A stretch of DNA of 64,000 nucleotides, from positions 620,001 through 684,000 of the forward strand of contig JARUPZ010000011.1 of the NCBI GenBank assembly GCA_031213475.1, given 5' to 3'. A program made the position numbers and the translations under genes. This stretch comes from Nereocystis luetkeana (taxonomy: Eukaryota; Sar; Phaeophyceae; Laminariales; Laminariaceae). The notes beneath the pieces are model-generated. The model was not told where the DNA came from, did not search any database, and saw only the letters and a program-made list of their open reading frames with translations. The first letter of the stretch is position 1; every line of letters starts with the position of its first letter. Positions 45,966 to 55,700 of the stretch are shown here, piece by piece.

Positions 45966-46584
45966 TTGATACAGCAGCACTGCAAGGTACCGGTGCCAGA
46001 TATGGTACCACGTGTGAGAGGGCACATGGTACAACTGATATCCTGGTGCGTTCTGTAAATGGAATTTACCTCCTTCCAGCAGCAGAAGGCGTATAACCTC
46101 CCGCGGCGGAAGGTGTGTACCCTCCGGCGGCGGAAGGTGTGTACCCCCCAGTCGATTTCGTCACAGAAACGCCGGGAAACGCGTCAGGATTGTCAATGCG
46201 CAGTTGGTTCCCAGGAGAGAGACCACTTGGAGACCGCTCATGCGTGGTGTAGCTCGTATTCAACGGGATAGGGTCCTTTCCGGCACGCGATCGCCGTCGC
46301 CCCCCCGCAGGCCCCGGAGAACGAGCACTCTCGATCGGAGGTGCGCCATTATAGCTGCTACTGCTGATAGGCGCTTTGTTAGACCCAACATCCTCGTTGT
46401 CGCTTAGCAGGGTGTCTAGAGCCGACTGCACCTGCTCTCGGGAATGATCCGCTGCAGTAACGCTGCCGCGAGCGACGGGATAACCACGGCGCCCTCCGTG
46501 GAAATGCTCCGGCGTCCCCGCGGACGAGCTATCAGACGTCATGAGTCCCCCCGCATTTCGCAAACGTCCGGGAGACCTCTCCAT
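33993..46584 (-). CDS. Coiled-coil protein with four Tudor/Agenet-like modules (13 exons)
   Basis: Not a family I can name. Exons 5' to 3': 46070-46584, 44577-44771, 43929-44177, 42955-43182, 42167-42281, 41272-41453, 40470-40566, 39789-39923, 38958-39062, 38128-38282, 36159-37403, 35531-35801, 33993-34193. All junctions are GT-AG and in phase; 3693 nt, 1230 aa. Order: disordered N terminus with three GGYTPSAA repeats (to about 172); a helical region (about 180-395); a charged coiled coil with EEMRRRQEEELEEQK-like heptads (about 400-740); then four 50-65-residue modules starting GDKV (about 774), GDAV (about 989), GDRV (about 1068) and GDQV (about 1161). Each module has the V-G/S-G-x-I pattern of small SH3-like barrels. 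SLDDIL occurs twice between modules 1 and 2. The architecture suggests a cytoplasmic scaffold or chromatin/RNA-associated adaptor. ATG context is ccaccATGG. Confidence 0.85.
34422..34510. mobile_element. piggyBac-like MITE with TTAA duplication
   Basis: 89 bp flanked by TTAA on both sides (34,418-34,421 and 34,511-34,514). Terminal inverted repeats are 34 bp with one mismatch, starting CCCCTTTAGAACCGCAGTCC. TTAA target and CCC termini are hallmarks of piggyBac. Lies in the last intron of the coiled-coil/Tudor gene. Near-perfect ends suggest recent activity. Confidence 0.9.
34515..35015. repeat. Long inverted-repeat element beside the TTAA MITE
   Basis: Arms at about 34,515-34,650 and 34,893-35,015 are inverted copies (CATCACCTTTCAATGAAGGC in complement versus CTTCACCTTTCAGTCAAGGC). 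The middle is about 240 bp of unrelated sequence. The left arm abuts the MITE's TTAA, so the two may be parts of one composite element. Confidence 0.6.
35016..35530. other. Intron, nothing recognised
   Basis: AT-rich intron sequence with a C-rich patch at 35,485-35,510. No repeat partner found in the window. Confidence 0.5.
35531..35801 (-). CDS. Coiled-coil/Tudor gene, exon 12
   Basis: Completes module 3 (YGGNPEFLSGLVTSTEDGVS..IPLKDVRRVG) and starts module 4 (SSVGDQ). Acceptor TCCTTAG, donor ATCAG|GTACGA. Confidence 0.85.
36159..37403 (-). CDS. Coiled-coil/Tudor gene, exon 11 (large)
   Basis: 1245 nt. End of the coiled coil (AEVEAKIAKELQAERERVAA), an acidic/Gly linker, module 1 (YQLGDKVDVL..SEVKLVG), a basic linker with two SLDDIL motifs, module 2 (GDAVEV..TEVRLLP), and the start of module 3 (YAVGDRVEAR). 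Acceptor CTCTGTAG, donor GCCAG|GTAGGT. Confidence 0.85.
38128..38282 (-). CDS. Coiled-coil/Tudor gene, exon 10
   Basis: DEMKRESERVKKELKHLRQE..EVARLQKEADALAEAR. The acceptor (GCTCAAG) lacks a strong pyrimidine tract, and a SINE sits immediately upstream in the intron (38,345-38,660). Donor CGAAA|GTGAGT. Confidence 0.75.
38345..38660 (+). mobile_element. tRNA-derived SINE, second family
   Basis: The plus-strand head has an A-box-like GGTGGTCTATTGGTTA and a B-box GAGTTCGAACCC, then a body with GAGAGCCTGCTATAACACTG and CGGGTCTGAGCTACGGCGAA ending in an A-rich tail. A body fragment recurs at 55,316-55,390. Inserted about 60 bp upstream of exon 10's acceptor, opposite to the gene. Confidence 0.75.
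38958..39062 (-). CDS. Coiled-coil/Tudor gene, exon 9
   Basis: 35 residues, DVLREQKMLEEMSRRVKEGD and RRRLEEEVARHK. Acceptor CGAACAG, donor CACAAG|GTGAGC. Confidence 0.8.
39789..39923 (-). CDS. Coiled-coil/Tudor gene, exon 8
   Basis: 45 residues, REEMQRKHDEDMEKQKEEF-type heptads. Acceptor ATTGTCAG, donor AACGAG|GTGAGA. Confidence 0.8.
40185..40315. repeat. CGACC-rich dispersed tract
   Basis: GGTCGGATC..TAACCCGACCC..GACTCGACCCGACCCG, similar in layout to 19,745-19,870. Intronic. Confidence 0.55.
40470..40566 (-). CDS. Coiled-coil/Tudor gene, exon 7
   Basis: ARHNKDLERRRADMARDEAS, coiled coil. Acceptor TTTTTCAG, donor TTACGG|GTAAGT. Confidence 0.8.
41272..41453 (-). CDS. Coiled-coil/Tudor gene, exon 6
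   Basis: 60 residues of charged coiled coil (AARRQEEMRRRQEEELEEQK and similar). Acceptor CCTCGCAG, donor GCCAG|GTGCGA. Confidence 0.8.
42167..42281 (-). CDS. Coiled-coil/Tudor gene, exon 5
   Basis: SFTSLEPTDYDSKMAQLQEQ then KARDQKKRVANDAQRRQE, the start of the long coiled coil. Acceptor GTTTCAG, donor AAGAG|GTAAAT. Confidence 0.8.
42285..42954. other. Intron between exons 4 and 5 of the coiled-coil/Tudor gene
   Basis: Contains TCATACAGTAGG twice (about 42,610 and 42,645). Otherwise nothing recognised. Confidence 0.4.
42955..43182 (-). CDS. Coiled-coil/Tudor gene, exon 4
   Basis: MGRVIKANLGKYANPKLAQG..ITEYLNGDEFIRIV. It looks like a folded domain rather than coiled coil; no family recognised. 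Acceptor ATGCGCAG, donor CAAAG|GTGCGG. Confidence 0.75.
43929..44177 (-). CDS. Coiled-coil/Tudor gene, exon 3
   Basis: NELEKMGVKLKATSAML..KHSEEVKKADYLRKKLKAHH, helical and basic, perhaps part of a BAR-like or other helical bundle (weak). Donor ACCAG|GTAAGG, which is itself one of the window's TACCAGGTA words. Confidence 0.75.
44577..44771 (-). CDS. Coiled-coil/Tudor gene, exon 2
   Basis: SPKAYNIGDSQGVEISTLEG..REVVNAHARRTNELDTVL, predicted helical. Acceptor GCGGCAG, donor CTAGA|GTAAGA. Confidence 0.75.
44934..44983. repeat. 50-bp near-perfect palindrome with tRNA A-box word
   Basis: Two 25-bp arms meeting at AGCGCT, with one mismatch in total. Each arm ends in a TAGCTCAGTGGTCTA (or TAGCCCAGTGGTCTA) tRNA-head-like word, so it may be two SINE heads joined head to head. 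Intronic. Confidence 0.85.
45915..45966. repeat. TAC trinucleotide repeat
   Basis: About 17 uninterrupted ACT/TAC units in intron 1 of the coiled-coil/Tudor gene. Confidence 0.95.
46070..46584 (-). CDS. Coiled-coil/Tudor gene, exon 1
   Basis: Starts MERSPGRLRNAGGL in a strong ccaccATGG context. Ser/Pro/Gly-rich, ending in three tandem GGYTPSAA units (24-bp DNA repeat at about 46,073-46,145). Donor AAGGAG|GTAAAT. Confidence 0.8.
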
Positions 46585-47989
46585 GGTGGATGCGGGTCGT
46601 TGCCGAGAGCGGACCTGTTGGACCTCGCGGCTCGAGGCAGTCAGCCAAGGCGAAGAGGGATGTCAAAGCGCCGATGTCTTGGAAGTCAGCGACCGTTGCG
46701 GCCTCCCGTGCAGGCGCAGTCGTCACGAACGCGCACGGGGACGACCCGCTTGCCCAATCGAGAGAACCGGCGCATAGCGCATGGCGCATGGGGCGTGCGT
46801 GCGTGCGGTTTGACATTTTTGCCATTTTCAATGCCGGTACGCATGTTTCGATTTTTCGACGGAAATCAAATATCCCCCAAATGAAACCGTAAAATCCGAA
46901 ACTGTCATTTCGATCTTCCACACTAAATCTCTGTAATAAATACACGACGAACACGTACTCCTGTTTTCTCTTTAAACTTCTGCTCGCATTCACGTCTTCG
47001 CGTCTATATACTCGTACTGTACCTGGTGTGGACGGCGGCAGTAATACTCGTACTGTCGTACGAGTATTAATGCATGAAATATAAGAGTATGCATGGCTGT
47101 GACGAGCTGGGTAACAGTTGTTGGTCTTTCGTCGTGCATGCGCTCGCCAAACACATTCCCGTTGTAGGCAAGACTTTTTCGACGCGCTGACTCCACCGGC
47201 TCAGATCACAGTTCGCCATGCGGTATATATCGTGCTACAGTGCCACCTGTTCCACACTGGTCTCTCTGATGTACTCATACATACGGTGTCAGGTACTGCT
47301 GCAGAATCTTAGATGGCACTGCTGTTTTGGCTCCAAGTATGACTGCTCCCTGCCGTTGTAATAAGATACTCGTATTCGTGCTCGTATGGTATTCGTGCTC
47401 CTATGCTGCTGCGTATTTGTCTCTGACGCCGCTGCATCGTTCTTTCGTGCCCGAGTCCCTCCCAGTTTCTCTGGTCCGATCTCATGGTCGACGGAGTGAG
47501 GGGAGATCACTGCTGCACGCAGGGAAGAAAACCTCTCTGGATCGAACGATCCAGTATATGTTCGCTGTACGTACAGTACAGCTCAGTAGGCCGGTACACT
47601 ACAGCAGTACTGCTGTAGTATCAGGAATGCCTTGTATGTGGGCGTTGATGTGGACGGGCGAAGGTGATTGATGCACGGAGTGCACGGAAGTGAGGGACGA
47701 GAGACACTGACGACTCAAAAATAAAGCCACGGACGCCATCTTGGAATGCCAGCTACCTGGTACGTTTGAAACAGTTTTCATGCCGCGTGAAGGCTGGCAC
47801 TTTCCAACTACCGATGTACCACATATGTATGCATGTGCCGTTAAAGCCGTTAAAGAAGTCCACTGAGAGTCGTAGAGAGCAGTAGCGATTTCATTCTTGA
47901 AGTATATCGGCCATCACGCTGTACGTGGGGCTATCAAAGTAGAACTGCTGGTAGGGCCATGCACATGGCGCGACCTGGTACTGCTGTAG
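46585..47989. other. Intergenic/upstream region of the coiled-coil/Tudor gene
   Basis: An alternative minus frame (46,532-46,993) overlaps the first exon but has no independent support. 47,550-47,620 holds nested palindromic words around CAGTACTGCTG. The promoter of the 46,584 gene is presumably here, but I saw no diagnostic element. Confidence 0.4.
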
Positions 47990-48345
47990 CTGATGTACTG
48001 TTTTTTTTTATTTTTACCATCACTTTTACTTTCCAGCCTCACTTGTAGGAGGTTTTACCCTCCACGAGCTTCTGGACAAGCCATGGTCACAGGTGTCTGC
48101 CCTTCTCCCCTCCGGTACGTGCGTTTATTTTTTTCGCGCAAAGGGCTCGGCATGCCCACTACTCGTCGATTATCATCGAATATAGCTATTAATAACTCAC
48201 GCTCTTGCGCTTTCCGCTAATCATTTTTTTTATGAAAGAAAAAGCCCCTACGAGCTTATGCACTCGGTGAGACTTGAACCCAGGAAATTGATCTTGATAG
48301 GCACGCGGACCACCTACCAAGCCACCGGGGACAACGGCTCGTACT
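47990..48345 (-). mobile_element. tRNA-derived SINE, intergenic copy
   Basis: Same family and orientation as 30,925-31,232. A box TGGCTTGGTAGGTGG, B box GGTTCAAGTCT; body shares GTGATGGTAAA, GGAGAAGGGCAGACACC and AGCGCAAGAGCG. About 50 bp longer because of an extra segment near 48,045-48,075. Confidence 0.85.
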
Positions 48346-49353
48346 ACTATAGGTTTATTTTCGATCAACGGGCACGTGGTATCAACATAGTCTACAAAAA
48401 AGGAAATCGAGATATTTGTCCTGCTTCTCTCGGAAAATAGTGCTTCATACGTACAGGAGACAAGCAAATGTGCCTTGTTTTCAGTCGCTCTTGCTCTGGT
48501 GGTATACTGTAGATAGCATCCATCACCCGGATCAGGACAGGCGCCGTGTGTACCTGAAGAACAAAGACAGAAAACGACTGACCAGAGCCCGAGTATCCCC
48601 CCCCTCGCAGTGTATTTCAATTCAAGAACCTATGAAGTATGTACGTGCCACAATGATATTCCCACAACATCAATCCTTGCGGGACCTAGGAACGGCCTAA
48701 AAAGCGACAATTGCGGTTTTATCAACCTTCTAGAACCTCCTATTGATACGAGGCAATACCTAGTGCGTAGGAAGAGCGTCAACAGTGGTACACGTACGAG
48801 CATGGGCGCGTGTCATACACGGTATACTAAGTACGCCTCCTTGCGGTGCACTTCGGACACATCCCCTACCTAACCCTACCCTACCCCAGCTGCTTGGTGC
48901 GCCTGATGCTGTAATCGATACCCGGTACTAGAGTATTTCGGACACACCTTTTTTCAGCCAAGCCCCAAAGATAGGGGTTAACTCACCGCCACAATGTACT
49001 ATTATTAACCTAGTACTTTATTACAGTACAAGACGTCCGTGGTCTTAAGGCAAGTTCAACTGCTGCAGTTCTGGAGGGGAGAACAAAGCACCGACAAACC
49101 ACGTACAACAAATCGTACGCAGCAACACAGTGAGAAAAAAAACACGGACCTGTTTTGTACGTACGTACCAGGTATCAGACAGGGACATATTTTATATGTT
49201 GCACAATACTCGCAGTCAAGTAGCGGCACTTCGCAAAGGGTGTCCCCCCCACGTTCCGCTTCACAACATGGCAGGTATTTATCTCGCACCTACTGTTAAA
49301 TCTCAAGGCAACACCACGACCGCCTGAATTCCAAGTATTTGACGTCTAAACGT
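48346..49353. other. Intergenic, nothing recognised
   Basis: 3' flank of the nuclease gene. Small open frames without domains, and one TACCAGGTA word near 49,165. Confidence 0.4.
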
Positions 49354-49702
49354 CTAAAGTATAGCCAATTCGACGCCAAGCGCCAAGTGGTCCGAGCCCC
49401 AAACCTCGTCCGGAATCGGCCCAAAGTCCCCCCGGGAGATTCGCTCGATCTGTCCCGCTTCTTGCTCTTCTCGTTCTTTTCGTTCATCCTTAACTCCGTC
49501 AAGCTGTCCGCGTACCACCGCGGTGTTGCCGTCGACGCCTGTTCCCGCTTCCGAAGCCGCAAAATCAGCAGAATCAGACACTAGATCAGGCGAATCAGCC
49601 AAATCAGCCCCCGGCGGAAAGGCGAGCACGCCTGTTATTTCCAGGTCACCGTCTTTCTCGCCGCTCGAAACGAAGATGTGGTCGATCACTCCGCTGAACT
49701 GG
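49354..49702 (-). CDS. EEP nuclease, last exon (catalytic His)
   Basis: SQFSGVIDHIFVSSGEKDGD, an acidic insertion of about 60 residues, then GPIPDEVWGSDHLALGVELA and a stop. SDH holds the catalytic His. Acceptor GCAACGCAG. Confidence 0.9.
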
Positions 49703-52700
49703 CTGCGTTGCGGTGCAGTGTGGCCGAAAGAAGAGCGGGGCCGGGGTGGGTGATAACGTCAGAATGCCTTGTGCCGCAATGCATCCGAGAATCACCTGGC
49801 AATGGGTGCTGAACATCCAAAGTGGGCACGCGCCGCCTATTCAGTGGACTAGATTTTTCATCAAAACCGTGCTGCCATCGTGGTGCGGAATGGGAGGCGG
49901 TGTTGAGAACTAGAAGGCGGAAGCGACGTGTGGTTGCTCAGAACGCTCGACGACTTTGCTCTCGGTAAAGACTATGCATACGACGCTTCGGTGCGGCCAC
50001 CCCCCGTAGAACTTGTGGCGTCTGGAGCCAACCTGGGATATCGTTGCGGGGTAAATACTGTTATTTAGGCATGCAACCGACATAGGGACCTGCTGGGAAT
50101 GCCACAGTAGATTACTGAACTACTGCACCACGCTTAATACAGACGTTCGGTACTAATATCTCACTCTTCAGTGCGTTAGGAGCGCCGACGACAGAGCTGA
50201 ATCGAACTAAACCGCCTCCACTTCGTTCTAATCGCCGTACTCCATTCAACCGATGCCGGCAAAAAAACAAGAGCCCCTTGAAAACACCCAATCCCATCGT
50301 CTATGACACTATACCTAGTCTTAGTTGTGAAGCGAGGAGCTGCGGCGCCTCTATCCCTGTACGCGTCCTCTAGTGTGCGGCCAAATCCACTGCTCCATCC
50401 ACCGGACGGCCTGTGAAGCACCGGGACGGCCGGTGAGTTTACCCCTTGAAGTTGTGTTTTCGTGGAGGCTCCGCTGCCAAATGCATCCGCTTCCCGCCTG
50501 ATGAGGTACGGAATAAAAGCGTCTGGGTGCTCCGGGTGAAAAGGGGGCACGACGCCGTAGCGCAACAGGGAGTAGACCCCGCTAGCTGTCCTTTGAGTTG
50601 GGGGGTATATCCTGGAAACGCTGGAGTTCCCTGGGTTGACTAGTGAGGGAGCTCGAGGGGTGCCGTCTGCCGCTAATCGCGTTTGGGCTTCAGTCTGTGG
50701 GATTGGGGACAGAACACGGTAATAATAACATTAGTTTCGCAGTAGAAAGGGCACGACGATCGATATCACAGCATAGCGGTAAAGCACTGAGTAGATTGTT
50801 CGTATGTCAAGTAGAGTGCTTTCCACCTCAGCATTGCACAGCTCCACTGGTAACGTTTTGAAACATGTTCACATGGCATTGGTGGTTGGTGAAGCCCGTC
50901 ATCAGGGCCACCCAAGCACGCTCGTTCATCGAGAAAGTCAATAAAAGTTATCGGCGGCCTTGGTTGCGATATATGACGCAGAGGGCGTTCGTGCGTGCGT
51001 TGGATACAAATTGCTGCGACGGAAAGCATGATAGGTGGTGTGGTTCACGAAACGAATGCGAAAGGAGCACCGTTCACGACGGGCGAGAATGTCGTAGAGG
51101 CACCGCGAGCGGTCTTCAAACACTCCATACGTCTGAAATGGCTTAGATGTAGACATCTACACAGAGAATCCTGCTCCATCACAAGCAAACGCACCCCGGT
51201 TTCGATCGCGCCCACCTTCAGAGGTTCCGGAAGAAACACCGGATTCATAACCGGCACCGAGTTGAAATCCCCGCACAGTATCAAATTAGCGGGACCAGAC
51301 GCCGCTATTTTGCCTCTCGCCGCCCCTCCCGCTTCTACGCCGGTCTCGTTGCTCCCAGTACTGATGACGCCGCATTTCTTGTGGAACCGCTCGATGGCGT
51401 CGAACAGCATTTTACACTGCGCCGTTTTAAGGTCCGGCCGGAAAGGATCGAACCAGAGATGCGCACATACAAGCGTAAGCGAGCGCTCCTCTTCCTCTTG
51501 TGTCTCGCACCCGTCGGCACCACCGCCATGAGCGTCGGCCTTCTTCTCCTTCCCCTTTACCCTCAAGCGTACCATCACCGCCGCATCGGGCCTGCAGCTA
51601 AGGTCTTGCTCCAGTCTAGACGGCGCCCCCGAAACATCCATCTGACTGTCCCCTCCCCCTCGCGTCCCGTGTTCACCTCCACCGCCTCGCTCTGGCAGGC
51701 CTCTGTCGGGCGCAGCTTCTCGTTTCGGTTGCACCTCTTTCGTGTTCTTTCCAACTGCGTCATGTGTGTCGGGCGTTTTTCCAGCGGCGTTTGAAACGTT
51801 TTCGGCGGCGTCTAAAACGTCGGAGTGTTTTCGCTTGGTGTTGTTGTGCAGTCTTAGGCTCTGAACATGGTCAGGAAAGAAGACGCGCATCTCCGCCGTT
51901 TTTTCCAAGTGCTGGGTGTTGTAGAAGATGGCTACGCCCAGGCACCTGTGCGAGTAGAGTCTCCTGGGTGGCAGGGGTCAACACCGGCATGTGTCAAGGG
52001 GGTTGGGATTTGAGTAGAAAAGTGGCAAAATAATCCCTCCCAAATCGCGTCAACGTCTCGAAACAGTTTTCGGACTACATTGCCAAAATGTAAAGCATCG
52101 CACAATGTACAGCGTTGGAGTCCGGAGTCGGTCTTCTCGTTGTTCGCACGCTGCAAGCTTGGATTTACTGCAATACCAGGTACTAATTTTCATGCTTTCG
52201 CCCTGGGTGGCTTTCGAGGGGATGACAACCACTCGAGAAACACTTCTGGCTCCAACTTGAGCACCCATTCGTTACGAAATGGGCAATCTCACTTGGGAAA
52301 AGGGTCCTTGGGCTGGTAGACATGTCGATCAAGCCCGAGCTCCTTCATGAAGGGCGCCCAGGTGTCTCGGAGAGTCTTGGGCGTGATCTCCTGAAGGAAC
52401 GCGCACAGTTTGATGGCGCAGCCTGATCGTTTGTGCCCTTCGTTGTCGTCAGCTGTATGCAGCCACTACGCCACCGAGGCGCTAAGTCAGAGCGGACCAC
52501 AGCAGGCAAACAGAGTGCTTGTCATACGCTACGTTCTACTACCGATCGTGAAAAAGTATACAAGCCGGTATTACCGATAAATCTCGTCTACGTACCCTCT
52601 GATATGATATACCTGGTACATATCACGTCATCGTTATTGTTGTAAACTTCTTGTACTATTAATATCCATACCAGTACGTTACGGGTACTATACGTGGTGA

Positions 52701-55700
52701 GTAGTGACTGGACTGCGCCAGCACGGTCCCGTTGCCTCGCCGACATAGTCGTAGCAAGCGGACCTGGCGGCAAGAGTATCGTACCCCGCTCCCGTTCCCC
52801 GATGCAAAATTCGCCGTGCAAACATCAGAGAGTGGCGTTTACGCGTTTGTACATATGTTCGATGTTTTAACTCTCACGGAGGCCCATAGTAAACAGGTCC
52901 AAAATAAGTCCCACAGCACCCACTTTGGTGCTTTGTATCTCAAGAAATACTCCATCTCGTGAATTGAAAATGTTGTCAGCTGCAATTACGCGGTTGATGA
53001 TAGGCTTTCCATCGATGCTACGTTTCTGTTGCTCAGAAATCCATTGCAAAGCCTTTCCCCCTCCGTTCTGGGCCTAGATATCAGGGGCCACCGTGATAGT
53101 CGACGGCTATGATCTGTTTCCAGGAAACCAGGGGAACGTCTGCCCCAGAACCCCAGATCGTCGCGGGACCGCAACACACGGACTGCAAACAAGTGTGTCT
53201 GTTGTGCTGCTGCTATGTTCACATTTCAACAGGCGTTCTTCGGCTAAAAAGTACAGCAGTATTAATAGTAGTACGTGCTTGGCAATGGTTACCGGGTTAC
53301 CCACCTGCAGGCATACAGCGTGGAGACCTCCCGGCTTGGAGTGGTGGTACTCGCGTATTTCCTCCCGCAGTCTTTCGCTTCTTCTCGTCCACCTGCGGAG
53401 CTGATCAACAGTAATCAGTGGTAATCACCACATGAAAATCAGACCAACAACAAGGGTAAACATAAAAAAGAGAACACGAATCCACACTCGCCACCATGTC
53501 GGAATTGAAAACAAAATAGCGAGTTGGGAGGTTTGTCAGAAATTAATAAACACGTTTTTGTCATTTTTTTCAACTTGATTTTAGTGTACCCCCGCTGCCT
53601 GGGACTCGAAAAAAAGGTGAGGTGTGTGTGTTTTTTTTTCGTGTACCCTTGCCATCAAAGCATCGAAACAAAAGCATCAGGGCAGCAAGGCGTCAGACAT
53701 CAAACTTCAATTTATCATGGCCACGATTACAACCATTGCATTGTACCCATTAGTACTGGAAGTATATACTGCTGAACCAAAGGAAACCACCCCCCGTGAT
53801 GAAAAAAAAAAACCCTAATAAAAATGCAACTTTTCCACCGGGGTACGGTGCATGCCGCCCCATCGGGCCTATACGTCTTCCAAACAACGCGAACAATATC
53901 ATCCCGGGGGGGGGGCACACAAAAGTACTGTAGTACCTTTATCTTTCGGCAGCGCACATAATGGAGAACGATGACAACATCGACCAGGCGCAGAGCCCTT
54001 CCGCACGGGCGGCCCACCACCGTGGACTGAACACGGCTGTGGCCCCGGAGAAGGCAGCTACCCCGACACGGTCTGCTGGCGCGTCTCTAGCCACGAGCGG
54101 GACCACGATCGCTTCGTTCTTTGTCCATCCGTAACCCATCCCTGCTGCACCTGCGCCTCAAGCTCTGCCAGCAGCGTTACGGTAGATGTGCCAGCCACGG
54201 CAACGCGTGCCACGCCAGACACAGCAGCAAATCCTGCGCAAGGACCCCCGGCAGCAGCAGAACCAAGCCCTCCGGCAGCAGCAGCGACAGTCCCCCTAAA
54301 CGCAGCAGCGCCAGCCCCCCCCTTTGCTATCGACCCTCTGCGGCCGGGGTGGGTGTCCCACGTGTCCCAAATATTACCCATTGTAATTTTATCACCCCCC
54401 GCCGTTATCACTCTCCTCTAGAAAGCACCCCAAGTGGTAAATGTTGCAAAAACCGAATAAAACTTGTTCATTATCACCGGGGTAGGGTAGATAAGGTAGA
54501 TTCCACCCCACCTCAGGAAACCACCCCGGGTGACAAAGCAAAAGGCGATTGAGCTATCCCCCGGGGTGTTTTTTTACGTCAGATACTGTAGATACCATCA
54601 CACCACAGGAAACCACCCCGGGTGATAAAAAAAAAAAAAAAAACGACATATCTATCCCCCGGGGCTGTTTCTTACGTCAGATACGGTACTCCTGCTGTAT
54701 TCTTAATATCAGGATAATGCTGAAGAACCCATACACCGGCGCTACGAGCATGCTACGAGCCCAGGACCCACGATAGCAGGGTGTGTGTGTTCTTCACATT
54801 AAACCGTTCTTTCTACCCGTCGACATCCAGCACAACCAGTGTCCGTGCCGATTCTTCAATCCTAGAAGAGATACAAGTTCTGTGGTCACAAAGCTACGCC
54901 ACAGAGATACTACGTTGCCACGTGTGCAGTGTGCACTGCAGTGGGCAATGCAAAGCCATGTCATCATACCTGGTACTAGATACGTCAGGCACGACATACG
55001 CAATCTATGAAATAGTGAAACGAAAAGAAACAATCAAAGAGAAAACAAAAACAAGGTAGACAAATCGAAAGAGAAAAAGAAGAAAAATGAAAGCAAAATC
55101 TAAGAGAAACGGGTGGGTGTGTAGGGGCCTGTTGCAAAGGTCCAACCGCCTGCTTTTTTAAAGTTCATTGCGATATGGCTACGTGCTGTACTCGTACAGC
55201 AGTACAGGTTGGTACAGACAGGATACCTATCTATTGCTGTGAAAATAAGAAACTGGAAATAGGTCCAGGCTGGATTTCTAAAATAAATTTTAGTACCGCA
55301 CTCCCATATGTAGCGGGAAGGGGGGAGAAGAGCCTGCTATGTGACCCCGGATCTGAGTTACGAGTTGGAAGGAGAGAGAGAAGAAGATGTGCGAAGATAA
55401 TGAATGGGATGGAAAAAAAAATAAAAAAAATAAAAAAAATATGTGGGGACAAAATACTCAACATATACTCGTACCCTCGTATGTAAATTGTCCCCAAAAC
55501 GGGACTGGGGTCCTAAAAGGGTTAACGCGGAATTCAACGACATTATTTTATTACCTGGTACTGGTATTATTTTCCCGCACGTCTCAGCCTGCCTTTTTTA
55601 ATGCTCGTGTTCTTATCAGGTGTCCTGCGATACAGCAGCAGTACCTGGTAGCCTGTATGATACGTACAAACGAAGGTGTGATCACGTGCTTCCAGCAGTG

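Noticed and set aside
46532-46993. 153-codon minus frame overlapping exon 1 of the coiled-coil/Tudor gene
   Set aside because: It is out of frame with the exon that splices in phase to the rest of the gene and has no domain.
53109-53180. MICFQETRG on the plus strand as an EEP LQE motif
   Set aside because: The catalytic Glu is accounted for by the spliced minus-strand junction LQ|EI. The plus-strand match has no flanking EEP sequence.
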